Positions 25,860-34,473 of a stretch of 43,650 nt of DNA are shown piece by piece. Source of the stretch: Melioribacteraceae bacterium (GTDB lineage Bacteria > Bacteroidota > Ignavibacteria > Ignavibacteriales > Melioribacteraceae); the NCBI GenBank assembly GCA_021647785.1, contig JAKIUC010000034.1, forward strand, positions 1 through 43,650, read 5' to 3'. The notes under the pieces were generated by a model. That model searched no databases, was not told where the DNA came from, and saw only the letters and a list, made by a program, of their open reading frames with translations. The first letter of the stretch is position 1. The number at the start of each line of letters is the position of its first letter. The position numbers and the translations under genes were made by a program.

Positions 25860-26882
25860 ATGTTAAGAAAATTATATAGCACTATTTTAATAATTATTAC
25901 GTTTGCATCTCTTGTTTTGGGGCAAGAGTTCAGCAAAACCGGAACTTCAGCAGCTCAATTTCTTAAAATCCCAGTTGGTGCTCGTGCAGCTTCACTTGGT
26001 AACTCATTTGCTGCTATAGTTAATGATGCAACTTCTCTCTATTGGAACCCTTCAGGAATTGCTTCCTTAGGAAAAATAGATTTTAATTTTACTCATACTC
26101 AATGGATTGCCGGATTAAACCATAATTTCTTTGGTGCAGTTATTCCTATAGATGATATGAGTGCAGCTGGTTTTGGTGTTATTTCACTCGACTATGGCTC
26201 AACTGAAATAACAACAATAGATAAGCCTAAAGGGACTGGAGCTTTTTATGAAGCAAGTGATTTATCGTTTTGGTTTTCGTACGCTCGCTTTTTGTTAGAA
26301 GATGTTAGTGTTGGAATAAGTGTGAAATATATTTCTCAAAAGATATGGAATGTTAGTGCAAGTTCTATCGCAATAGATCTTGGAGCCTTACTCTACACAG
26401 GATTTTACGATTTAAAGTTAGGTTTAAGTTTTCAAAACTTTGGACTTGATATGCAATTGGATGGAAGTGATTTAATTAGACCATATGACCCTGATATTCA
26501 AAACTCTTCAAATTTGTTGGTAGATTCCAAACTAACAACGGGGTCTAATAGTTTACCTGTATATTTTAGTGGTTCTCTTGCAATCTCTCTCATAGGTGAT
26601 AATGCCCCAATATCTTCGTTAAATTCAAGTTTAATTATTACTGCAAACGGAATACATTTAAGCGACAATCCTGAGCATTACAGTTTAGGGATGGAGTACG
26701 GATTTATGCGTACCCTTTACTTTAGAGGGGGATACATTTTTAATTCTGATGAAGCTAACTATAGTTTTGGTGTTGGTTTGAACATGAATGCTGGTGTAAC
26801 TTCATTTATATTCGATTATGCTTATTCCGACTATGGAGTTTTCAATCCAGTTCATATTTTTTCGGTTGGTTTAAATCTTTAA
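25860..26882 (+). CDS. PorV/PorQ-family outer-membrane protein
   Basis: A 340-aa outer-membrane beta-barrel. The signal peptide ends near LVLGQ; the mature start has the family signature TSAAQFLKIPVGARAASLGNSFAAIVNDATSLYWNPSG. The remainder is alternating beta strands ending in FNPVHIFSVGLNL. PorV (LptO) shuttles substrates of the type IX system to the attachment complex, and PorQ is its relative. In Ignavibacteria there are many paralogues placed beside individual secreted proteins, so this copy may serve the 980-aa protein encoded upstream. A strong ribosome-binding site (TAGGAGGAG) overlaps the stop codon of that gene. It is last in the receptor/secreted protein/PorV operon. Confidence 0.85.
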   Translation: MLRKLYSTILIIITFASLVLGQEFSKTGTSAAQFLKIPVGARAASLGNSFAAIVNDATSLYWNPSGIASLGKIDFNFTHTQWIAGLNHNFFGAVIPIDDMSAAGFGVISLDYGSTEITTIDKPKGTGAFYEASDLSFWFSYARFLLEDVSVGISVKYISQKIWNVSASSIAIDLGALLYTGFYDLKLGLSFQNFGLDMQLDGSDLIRPYDPDIQNSSNLLVDSKLTTGSNSLPVYFSGSLAISLIGDNAPISSLNSSLIITANGIHLSDNPEHYSLGMEYGFMRTLYFRGGYIFNSDEANYSFGVGLNMNAGVTSFIFDYAYSDYGVFNPVHIFSVGLNL

Positions 26883-26965
26883 CTATTATAGTTTTTCCAA
26901 TATTTAATAATTATCTGAATAATTAAAACTGTTTGCTAAAAATTATTCTTGGAGTCTATGTTTTA

Positions 26966-28420
26966 ATGAGAAAGAAAGTTTTACCTTTTATCTTTTCACT
27001 AATAACTTTTACATTTTTTGTAAACTCTTTTGCTGTAGAAATTAGTAAAATCCCTTATCTTCAACTTGCGGGTTTGCATACGCTTACTGCCAACTCAGAT
27101 AACCCTAATAGTATTAAATGGCAAATTGACCAGATTACTATTAATGAAACAGATGGGGAATATCAATATTCAGCTAACATTCAGCAAGCAACTGGTGATT
27201 CAGCTAAATTCCTTTTTATTAAGTATGCTAGTAAGTATAGCTACTACAAAATATTTGCTGATGATGGAGTTTCAATAGATTCTATGGAGGTTCAGGTCTT
27301 TAACAAAGGTGTTCGACAAAAGTATTTTTATTCCAACCTATATGAGCCTAATAAACCTATTATTGTTTATCTAATTCTTCCTCCAACATTGTCGAAGAAC
27401 TCAAATTTTGTAATGGTGATGCATGGTACGGATAGGAATGCAGATGATTATGCAGATTCATGGAAAGACTTTGTAAATAAGAGTGATTATATAATTGCTG
27501 CCCCAGAATTTTCAGATGCTGATTGGCCGTATTCAAGAAGTTATAATCTTGGCAATATGTTTACAAGAAGCAATGGAAATGGTAACCTTAATCCAACATA
27601 TAAATGGACATTCTCTGTTGTGAGTAATATTCATACCGAGTTGTTAAACGGACTTGAACTCGTTGAAAAAAAATATGACATTTGGGGACACTCAGCTGGG
27701 TCGCAGTTTGTTCATAGAATGATGGAATTTCTACCAGACAAAAATATTAGATACTATATTTCTGCTAACGCTGGCTGGTACACAATTCCTGATATTAATA
27801 TCGAATATCCATACGGGTTTAAGCATAACATACTAACATTCACTTCCTCCGATTTAGAGAGGATGAATAGAACCGAAATGATTGTAATGCGAGGAACTAC
27901 TGATACAGTAAGAGATAGTAATTTGCGTACAACTCTAGAAGCTGATGCACAAGGTTTAAACCGATATGAAAGAGCCGGTACGTTTTTTAATGTTGGAAAT
28001 GAATTAAGCGATGCAGAAAAATGGCAATTACTTGATGTTCCTAATATTGGTCATGATTTTAGAAAAATGGCAATTTCTGCACAAAATTTTCTTATTAATA
28101 ATCCTATAACTAATGTTGCCGAGTTATTTACCTCAGCGCCTTCTACTATTAAGTTATATCAGAACTATCCAAATCCTTTTAATCCAAGCACTACAATCAA
28201 ATATTCAATTCCATTAAACGTCAATCGTCAATCGTCAATCGTAAAGTTGGTGGTATATGATATTCTCGGCCGTGAAGTTACAACGCTTGTACGTGAGGAA
28301 CAGGCACCAGGCAATTATGAAGTAAAATTTGATGCAACAAGATTCATATCAGGAATTTATTATTACAGAATTTCAGTAGGTAATTTTGCAAAAACAATGA
28401 AAATGATTTTAGTCAAATAA
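26966..28420 (+). CDS. secreted alpha/beta hydrolase with T9SS sorting domain
   Basis: A 484-aa protein from the ATG at 26966 (GGAG 11 nt upstream; an in-frame TTG further up is less likely). After a signal peptide (ending NSFAV) comes a ~100-residue N-terminal beta-rich part, then an alpha/beta-hydrolase domain. Visible there are the oxyanion-hole region FVMVMHGTDRN, nucleophile S243 in WGHSAGSQF, a likely Asp in RGTTDTVRD, and H363 in NIGHDF. The family resembles poly(3-hydroxybutyrate) depolymerase/esterase-type hydrolases. The last 88 residues are a T9SS type A sorting domain (LYQNYPNPFNPSTTIKYSIP). A CGTCAAT heptamer repeat lies within that domain. It shares NLGNMF, SANAGWYT and TDTVR with the next gene, its sister. 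Substrate unknown; a secreted esterase or lipase-like role is likely. Confidence 0.85.
   Translation: MRKKVLPFIFSLITFTFFVNSFAVEISKIPYLQLAGLHTLTANSDNPNSIKWQIDQITINETDGEYQYSANIQQATGDSAKFLFIKYASKYSYYKIFADDGVSIDSMEVQVFNKGVRQKYFYSNLYEPNKPIIVYLILPPTLSKNSNFVMVMHGTDRNADDYADSWKDFVNKSDYIIAAPEFSDADWPYSRSYNLGNMFTRSNGNGNLNPTYKWTFSVVSNIHTELLNGLELVEKKYDIWGHSAGSQFVHRMMEFLPDKNIRYYISANAGWYTIPDINIEYPYGFKHNILTFTSSDLERMNRTEMIVMRGTTDTVRDSNLRTTLEADAQGLNRYERAGTFFNVGNELSDAEKWQLLDVPNIGHDFRKMAISAQNFLINNPITNVAELFTSAPSTIKLYQNYPNPFNPSTTIKYSIPLNVNRQSSIVKLVVYDILGREVTTLVREEQAPGNYEVKFDATRFISGIYYYRISVGNFAKTMKMILVK
28219..28242 (+). repeat. CGTCAAT heptanucleotide repeat (3.4 copies) inside the sorting domain
   Basis: CGTCAAT is repeated three times plus CGT. 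Three units equal 21 nt and keep the frame, adding seven residues inside the linker of the C-terminal domain. Loss or gain of one unit would shift the frame and remove the sorting signal. Confidence 0.9.
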
Positions 28421-28433
28421 TTTGGGATGAACA

Positions 28434-29321
28434 ATGCATAAACTATTCGTTATACTACTTTCCTTTCTCTATATAATAGGCTGTTCAAATAGTAATGAAG
28501 TTATTAAAGAAGGTAAAGATTCTTTAATTTTCAAAAACATTCAAAGTAAAAGCAGTCCTGAAATAAAAGTTTGGACTTACAAACCAACAAAGTATTTTGA
28601 TAACTCTAAAATACTCTTTGTTATGCACGGGAACAAAAGAAATGGAGATGTTTACAGAGATCAATGGATGGAACTTGCAGAGAAAAATAGTGTACTATTA
28701 ATTGTTCCAGAATTCTCACAGAAATATTTCCCAGAGGATGATAATTACAATATGGGAAATATGTTTATAATGGATTCAACAGAAAATTTGTTGAAAAAAA
28801 ATCCAAAGAATGAATGGTCATATTCTATAATTGAACCTCTCTTCGATTTTGTAAAAAAAATAACTGGTAATATGTCAGAAAGATATTCTATGTTTGGACA
28901 TTCAGCAGGCTCTCAGTTTGTTCACAGGTTTCTGTTTTTTATTCCAAATGCCCGCATTGATAAAGCAGTAAGTGCAAATGCAGGATGGTACACACTTCCA
29001 GATACATCAGCAATTTTTCCTTATGGCTTTAAAAAAACAGAAGCTACAGCTGAATCTATTAAAAACGTTTTTGCTAAGCAGGTTACAATTCTTCTTGGAA
29101 CATCCGATACAGTAAGAATAGGTAAATCGTTAAGAAGAACACGAGAGGCTATGGCACAAGGTAGTAATAGGTTTGAAAGAGGAAAAAGTTTTTTCCATTT
29201 CGCCAAAGAACTTGCAAAAAAAAACAATTTAAAATTTTCGTGGAGTTTAGAATTTGTTGAGAACGTTGGACACAAAAATAAAAAAATGGCTCCGCCTGCA
29301 GCCAAAATATTATTTAATTAA
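28434..29321 (+). CDS. alpha/beta hydrolase lipoprotein, sister of upstream gene
   Basis: A 295-aa protein with a lipoprotein signal (SFLYIIGCSNS, Cys about 17), so it is held in the envelope rather than released. The hydrolase core copies the preceding gene: LFVMHGNKRNG, PEFSQ, YNMGNMF, FGHSAGSQFVHR (nucleophile S157), SANAGWYTLPD, LLGTSDTVR, GSNRFERG and ENVGHKNKKMA (H280). It lacks the N-terminal beta module and the T9SS domain. The gene starts 13 nt after its sister and 9 nt before the M14 peptidase, so the three form one operon. The pair probably arose by tandem duplication followed by a split in location: one secreted, one cell-bound. Substrate unknown. Confidence 0.85.
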   Translation: MHKLFVILLSFLYIIGCSNSNEVIKEGKDSLIFKNIQSKSSPEIKVWTYKPTKYFDNSKILFVMHGNKRNGDVYRDQWMELAEKNSVLLIVPEFSQKYFPEDDNYNMGNMFIMDSTENLLKKNPKNEWSYSIIEPLFDFVKKITGNMSERYSMFGHSAGSQFVHRFLFFIPNARIDKAVSANAGWYTLPDTSAIFPYGFKKTEATAESIKNVFAKQVTILLGTSDTVRIGKSLRRTREAMAQGSNRFERGKSFFHFAKELAKKNNLKFSWSLEFVENVGHKNKKMAPPAAKILFN

Positions 29322-29325
29322 GGAG
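29321..29325 (+). promoter_or_regulatory. ribosome-binding site deciding a TTG start
   Basis: AGGAG (preceded by A, giving AAGGAG) sits five bases before the TTG at 29331. No ATG nearby would keep the signal peptide, so a TTG start is the best reading. Confidence 0.7.
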
Positions 29326-29330
29326 TTGTT

Positions 29331-30809
29331 TTGAAAAAAATTATTTTATTAACGCTTCTAGTGTTTTCTACTAAAGCTAATTCTCAGCAGTTTTTATACA
29401 AAAGTGAAATCTTGGAGACCACAAGCTATTTATCAATGATGGATTTCTTGTATGAAATTACTAAAGATTCAGAAATTATGAAGTTGGATTATCTTGGTGT
29501 TAGTTACTTAGGAAGAAAAATACCTTACGTTACAATTAACAAAAAAACAGATAGCGTTAAAGTTAAGTTTATGATCTTTGCACAGCAGCACGGAAACGAG
29601 CCATCTGGCAAGGAAGCTCTTCTAGTTCTATTTCAGGAAATATCATCTGGTTTGCACAGTAAGTGGTTCAATAAAATTGAGTTGATTATTGTTCCGATGG
29701 TAAATCCGGACGGTGCAGAACTTGGCAGCCGACTTACAGCTAATGGAGTTGATTTAAATCGTTCTCATGTAAATCTTCGTAACGCAGAAGTTTTAGGTTT
29801 ACAAAATCTCTTTTATGAAAATATGCCGGAAGTAACACTTGATATCCACGAGACTAATTACTATCGAAAAGAGTGGATAGATTGGGGATATATAAAAACA
29901 TCTCGTCAAAATATGGGAATAGTTACAAACCCTAATATAGCAGAGTCAATTTTTGAATTATCAAACAAAAAGGCATTTCCGTTTGTTAAAAAATATGTAG
30001 AGAACGCAGGTTTTTCATTTAGCAATTATTATTTGGGAAATTTATATAAAGGAGAAAAAAATAGATTTAGTAACCTTGGTATTTATGATGGGAGGCAAAG
30101 TTTTGGAATTTTCAATACACTCTCTTTTATTATTGAAGGTAAAAATGGAAGAAGTCTTAATGATAGCCTAACTATTAGGCGGAATGGTCAGCTAACTAAT
30201 ATTAAAGGTTTAATTGAATTTGTATATAAAAATTGTACAGAAATACAGGGAACAATTGATTCAGCACGAGAGGATATCATTAATTCAAAAGAAAGTGATG
30301 AGATAGTTATCCGCTCAAAATATGTTGAAACTGATAGTACAATTAATCTGGTAATGCACAACGTGAATAAAAAGGAAGATACTTTAATGACGTTTCCATT
30401 TGGTGGAATAGTTAAAGCAACTTTAACTATTAATAAACCAAAAGGATATTTAATTCCAAACAACGACACTTTATTAGTAGCGTTGTTAAAGAAACATCAT
30501 ATTAAATTTGAACCGTATCGAGTAAAAGAAAACGAGAATATTTTCAAATATAAAATTGCTGCTGATTCTGTTCAAGAATTGGAAAAAGATAATTTTAATA
30601 TAGAAAAAATTAAAGTAAGTAATTTAGAGCCGTTACAATTTTATTTTGTACCAATAAATCAGATAGCATCAAATTTTATTACACTTATATTTGAACCAAA
30701 ATCTAAGTCAGGAGTTAATTCAAAATATGGTGTTCTTAGTGATAGAAAAATATCTTATTATATAGATGGCAATAATTTTTTTAATATTTTGAGAGTTGAA
30801 ACAGAGTAA
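29331..30809 (+). CDS. M14 family zinc carboxypeptidase
   Basis: A 492-aa secreted metallocarboxypeptidase using a TTG start supported by AAGGAG. Signal peptide: MKKIILLTLLVFSTKANSQQ. The catalytic domain (about 45-290) has zinc ligands H87 and E90 in QQHGNEPSGKE, the third ligand H173 in LDIHETNYY, substrate-binding NPDGAE and DLNRSH, and the general base E269 in FIIEGKNG, so it should be active. The C-terminal 190 residues (about 300-492) form a beta-rich extension without clear family. No T9SS domain is present, so it is probably periplasmic. It is third in the hydrolase operon, and together the three could degrade a peptide- or ester-containing polymer; this is inference. Confidence 0.88.
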   Translation: MKKIILLTLLVFSTKANSQQFLYKSEILETTSYLSMMDFLYEITKDSEIMKLDYLGVSYLGRKIPYVTINKKTDSVKVKFMIFAQQHGNEPSGKEALLVLFQEISSGLHSKWFNKIELIIVPMVNPDGAELGSRLTANGVDLNRSHVNLRNAEVLGLQNLFYENMPEVTLDIHETNYYRKEWIDWGYIKTSRQNMGIVTNPNIAESIFELSNKKAFPFVKKYVENAGFSFSNYYLGNLYKGEKNRFSNLGIYDGRQSFGIFNTLSFIIEGKNGRSLNDSLTIRRNGQLTNIKGLIEFVYKNCTEIQGTIDSAREDIINSKESDEIVIRSKYVETDSTINLVMHNVNKKEDTLMTFPFGGIVKATLTINKPKGYLIPNNDTLLVALLKKHHIKFEPYRVKENENIFKYKIAADSVQELEKDNFNIEKIKVSNLEPLQFYFVPINQIASNFITLIFEPKSKSGVNSKYGVLSDRKISYYIDGNNFFNILRVETE

Positions 30810-30936
30810 TACTTTGTACGAGAAGTACGATTGTTAAAAACTGAAAAAACGATTTGTAGTAAAGTACAGATTAGAGCAATTATTGTTTTTTTTTAACAAG
30901 TGAAAGTATTAGTTTTATAAATAGTGAACCGTTAGT

Positions 30937-32028
30937 ATGCTTAACATTCAAACACCAACATTGCTACTTGATAAACAGAAAATGTTGCAAAACATTGAGT
31001 TAATTGTAAATAAAGCCAATGTTCATAATGTTATTTTGCGTCCTCATGTAAAAACTCATCAATCGCATAAAATTGCAAATTATTTTAGAAAATTTGGGAT
31101 TGATAAAATTACAGTTTCCTCACTAGATCAGGCAATTTATTTTTCTAAGGATGATTGGAAAGACATTACTGTTGCATTTCCAGTAAACATACTTGAGATA
31201 GATAAAATTAATTTTCTTGCCTCTAAAATAAAATTAAATCTTATTATAGAGTCTCAATATGTGGCCACATTTTTGGAGCAGAAGTTAGAAGCGTTAGTTT
31301 CAATTTATATCAAGATTGATGTAGGATATAATAGAACTGGTTTGAAAATTGACGAGACTAATAAGATTAACAAAATAGTTGAAATAATTAGATATTCTAA
31401 AAAACTTAAATTTGAAGGGTTTTTGAGTCATTCTGGGCATTCTTATAATGCTAAGAGTATTGAAGAAATTTCTAATGTGCATAAAGAAAGCCTAACTGTT
31501 CAAAAAAGAATAAAGGAAATATATGCTAAGGGTTTTCCAAATTTGATTAATTCTATTGGTGACACTCCAACTTGCAGTCTGATGAACGATTTTAGAAATA
31601 TTGATGAAATACGACCAGGAACATTTCTATTTTACGATTTAGTTCAATGGAAGATAGGTGCGTGCACTTTATATCAAATTGCTATTGCAATGGCTTGTCC
31701 TGTTGTGGCAAAACACGCTTCGAGAAACGAAATAATTATTTATGGCGGAAGTGCCCATTTCTCTAAGGATTTTTCTATTTTACCTTCAAATGAAAAATAT
31801 TTTGGATATGTTGTGGAATTAAAAGAGACTAATTGGGAAATTCCGGAACAGATGGATTACGTTAAATCTTTATCGCAAGAGCATGGTATTGTAAAAGTAA
31901 AACAGGAAAGGTTTCAAAAAATAAGGGAAGGTGATATTTTAACAATTCTACCAATTCATTCTTGTCTTACTGGAAATATTATGAAAAAATATTTAACAAT
32001 GGAGGGTGAAATAATTCATAGATTATAA
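30937..32028 (+). CDS. D-threonine aldolase/D-serine dehydratase-like PLP enzyme
   Basis: A 363-aa fold-type III PLP enzyme with an alanine-racemase-like N-terminal barrel. The PLP lysine is K39 in LRPHVKTHQ. SIGDTPTCS and IRPGTFLFYD are typical of the D-TA family, and the metal site is probably H341 and C343 in LPIHSCLT. Such enzymes cleave D-threonine or other D-3-hydroxyamino acids, or deaminate D-serine. It is followed, after a 193-nt gap, by an RpiR-type regulator and an aminotransferase, so the three may form a D-amino-acid or hydroxyamino-acid utilisation set. Length is normal. Precise substrate cannot be read from sequence. Confidence 0.82.
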   Translation: MLNIQTPTLLLDKQKMLQNIELIVNKANVHNVILRPHVKTHQSHKIANYFRKFGIDKITVSSLDQAIYFSKDDWKDITVAFPVNILEIDKINFLASKIKLNLIIESQYVATFLEQKLEALVSIYIKIDVGYNRTGLKIDETNKINKIVEIIRYSKKLKFEGFLSHSGHSYNAKSIEEISNVHKESLTVQKRIKEIYAKGFPNLINSIGDTPTCSLMNDFRNIDEIRPGTFLFYDLVQWKIGACTLYQIAIAMACPVVAKHASRNEIIIYGGSAHFSKDFSILPSNEKYFGYVVELKETNWEIPEQMDYVKSLSQEHGIVKVKQERFQKIREGDILTILPIHSCLTGNIMKKYLTMEGEIIHRL

Positions 32029-32221
32029 TATGGGAGTCTTAACTTGGATTTGAATTCAAAGAACTTATACTAATCCAGCAATAATAGACATTGAAAAAGT
32101 TAAAGAAATTCCCCGCAAGTTGGATTAAAAACCCGTAATTTAGATAACATATTTTAAAATAATCTTTGCTACAATATTTTTAGTATTTAAAGAATTATAA
32201 TAAAATTGAGTTGGAAGTAAA

Positions 32222-33061
32222 ATGAAACTTAAAAAAAACGTATTAAGTAAAATAAAAAGTAATCTTGATGTTTTTACAAAAACTGAAAAAAAAATAGCTC
32301 ATTTTATAATTGAGAACGACAAGGAAATTGCTTTTTGTTCAATTAACGATTTATCGCAAAAGTTGAATGTTGGAAGAGCCTCCATTTTACGATTTGCTTC
32401 CAAACTTGACTACGATGGATATACCTCATTAAAAAAAGCAATAATTATTGAATTAAAAAATGATATTACCCCACTTGAAAAATATAAAATTAGCTTTCAA
32501 AATAATGGGAAAGATTTTTTTGCGTATAATCAAATTGCCCAGAATGAAGTAGAGAATATAAATTATTCAATTAATAATCTCGATAGAAAAAGTCTTGATA
32601 GAAGTATAAAGTATATTTTGGAAGCACGTAACATATACGTTGCTGGTGTAAATCTATCAAGTTATTTTGCTGGAATAATGAGTTACCTACTTCAAAGAAT
32701 TGGGATGAATTCATTTTCACTCAGTAGTTCTGGTTCTACTTTGGTTGAACAGATAATAAATATTAGTAACAAAGATTTATTGATAGCATTTTCGTTGCCA
32801 GATTATTCGCAAGGAACAATTGACACGGCAAAGTTTGCACAAAAGCAGAAGTCAAAAGTTATTTCAATTACTAATTCAATTACTGCTCCAATTATACCAT
32901 TTTCAAATGTTAATATAGTAGTTAAAACCGAGAGTTATTTTTTCTCGAACTCCCTAACTCCCTTGATGGTTCTTATTTATGGAATAATTAAGGAATTAGT
33001 TGGAAAAGATAAAACCCGTTCCCAAACTGCAATTGATAAAGTAATTTCAACTCGGGTGTAG
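32222..33061 (+). CDS. MurR/RpiR-family transcriptional regulator
   Basis: A 279-aa regulator. N-terminal HTH (about 1-77): FTKTEKKIAHFIIEN, then INDLSQKLNVGRASILRFASKL and the DYDGYTSLKKAI tail typical of the family. A SIS domain (about 125-255) contains YVAGVNLSSYFAGIMSYLLQRIG and SSGSTLVEQI, which normally binds a sugar phosphate or related effector. The first base of the ATG is at 32222 with TTGGAAG shortly before it. It lies between a D-amino-acid enzyme and an aminotransferase in the same direction, so it probably controls them in response to a phosphorylated metabolite. That target assignment is inference. Confidence 0.9.
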   Translation: MKLKKNVLSKIKSNLDVFTKTEKKIAHFIIENDKEIAFCSINDLSQKLNVGRASILRFASKLDYDGYTSLKKAIIIELKNDITPLEKYKISFQNNGKDFFAYNQIAQNEVENINYSINNLDRKSLDRSIKYILEARNIYVAGVNLSSYFAGIMSYLLQRIGMNSFSLSSSGSTLVEQIINISNKDLLIAFSLPDYSQGTIDTAKFAQKQKSKVISITNSITAPIIPFSNVNIVVKTESYFFSNSLTPLMVLIYGIIKELVGKDKTRSQTAIDKVISTRV

Positions 33062-33120
33062 TTGTTTTGCCAAAAACTGAATTGAAATAAGTTTTTAGAA
33101 ATTAAATTAATAGAGATTTT

Positions 33121-34314
33121 ATGTATATTGCAACAAAAGTTAAAACAATGGAATTTTCCGGAACTATGCAGATTTCGGGTAAAGCAAAAGAACTTAAAGC
33201 CCAAGGGATTAATGTAATAGATTTATCAGTAGGCGAACCAGATTTCCCAACTCCTCAGCGGATTAAAGATGCTGCAATTAAGGCAATGGAAGATGGACAC
33301 ACAGGCTACACAATGGCTGCTGGAATTGTTCCTTTGCGTAAAGCAGTTGGCAAATGGATAAAAGATTTTTCCGGTGTAGAGTATGCTGTAAATGAAATTA
33401 TTGTATCAAATGGTGCAAAACATTCTTTGTATAATACACTGCAAACAATTATTGATGTTGGTGAAGAGGTTATTATACCAGCACCATATTGGGTTACATA
33501 TCCAGCATTAGTAAAAATTGTTGATGGTATTCCAGTTTATATTGATACAACAAGTGAAAGTGATTTTAAAATAACACCCGAACAATTGAAAGCTGCAATT
33601 ACCGATAAAACACGAGCATTAATTTTGTGTAATCCATCTAACCCAACTGGTTCTGTTTACTCAAAATCTGAGCTTGAGGCAATTGGCAAAATAGTTCTTG
33701 AAAATGATTTGTATGTAATTAGTGATGAAATATATTCACGATTAGTTTATGATGATTTTGAGTATGCAAGTTTTCCATCATTAAGTCCTGAGTTAAAGAA
33801 GAAAACTATTTTAATTGAAGGGGTTTCAAAATCTTATTCAATGACTGGCTGGAGAATTGGCTTTACTGCTGCCGATAAAGAGTTAATAAGTGGAATGGGA
33901 AAGTTGCAGAGTCAAATGACTTCAAATCCATGTTCCATTTCTCAGTATGCAGCAATTGAGGCAATTTCTGGTTTGCAAAGTGATGTTGAAGAGATGCGAA
34001 AAACTTTTTCTGGTAGAAGGGAATATTTATTTAATGCGCTAAATAAAATTGATGGAGTAAAAGCAGAAAATGCAAAGGGTGCTTTCTATCTTTTCCCAGA
34101 TTTTTCATCCTACTTTGGAAAGAGTAATGCAGGAACAAAAATAGAAGGCTCGATGGATTTGGCAATGTATTTAATAGCTGAAGCCCAAGTTGCCACAGTT
34201 CCCGGTTCGGTTTTTGGAGCAGAAGGATTTATGAGAATAGCTTATGCTACTTCAATGGAGAATTTAGAAGAGGGAATAAAGAGAATAAAAGAGGCTCTTA
34301 ATAAACTGAGTTAA
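33121..34314 (+). CDS. aspC: aspartate-type PLP aminotransferase, copy 2
   Basis: A 397-aa aminotransferase whose residues 10-394 are the same as copy 1 at 13863, with the same PLP lysine K237 and active-site motifs. The first nine residues (MYIATKVKT) and the C-terminal end (NKLS) differ from copy 1. The identical tract is identical in DNA as well, with no synonymous changes, which cannot be explained by selection on protein alone. It follows the RpiR-type regulator by 59 nt and is likely transcribed with it, ending before the strong terminator at 34474-34510. Function is presumably the same as copy 1, but its neighbours suggest a different metabolic use. Confidence 0.93.
   Translation: MYIATKVKTMEFSGTMQISGKAKELKAQGINVIDLSVGEPDFPTPQRIKDAAIKAMEDGHTGYTMAAGIVPLRKAVGKWIKDFSGVEYAVNEIIVSNGAKHSLYNTLQTIIDVGEEVIIPAPYWVTYPALVKIVDGIPVYIDTTSESDFKITPEQLKAAITDKTRALILCNPSNPTGSVYSKSELEAIGKIVLENDLYVISDEIYSRLVYDDFEYASFPSLSPELKKKTILIEGVSKSYSMTGWRIGFTAADKELISGMGKLQSQMTSNPCSISQYAAIEAISGLQSDVEEMRKTFSGRREYLFNALNKIDGVKAENAKGAFYLFPDFSSYFGKSNAGTKIEGSMDLAMYLIAEAQVATVPGSVFGAEGFMRIAYATSMENLEEGIKRIKEALNKLS
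33147..34301 (+). repeat. 1155-bp exact repeat, copy 2 (inside aminotransferase gene)
   Basis: Identical to 13889-15043 at every position compared. The flanks are unique: this copy sits after an RpiR regulator gene, the other after an envelope operon. Both flanking residues and codons differ outside the tract. Confidence 0.97.
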
Positions 34315-34356
34315 TAGACTTAGTTATTACATTGTTAATTAAAACTTCTGTTAGTC

Positions 34357-34387
34357 TTGAAAATGGTAATGAAAAATTGTATTTTTA
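34357..34387 (+). promoter_or_regulatory. candidate promoter upstream of the Nif3 gene
   Basis: TTG at 34357-34359, a 20-nt spacer, then TATTTTTA at 34380-34387, one base off the TAnnTTTG box. Transcription from here would pass through the terminator hairpin at 34474-34510 before reaching the Nif3 start. Pattern match only. Confidence 0.35.
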
Positions 34388-34473
34388 CAACCTGAAATAT
34401 GAGAGACTGTAATAGATACATAACGAAACGTTTAAGTTTAACACGAAACATAGAAAACTTGAAATAAAAATCG

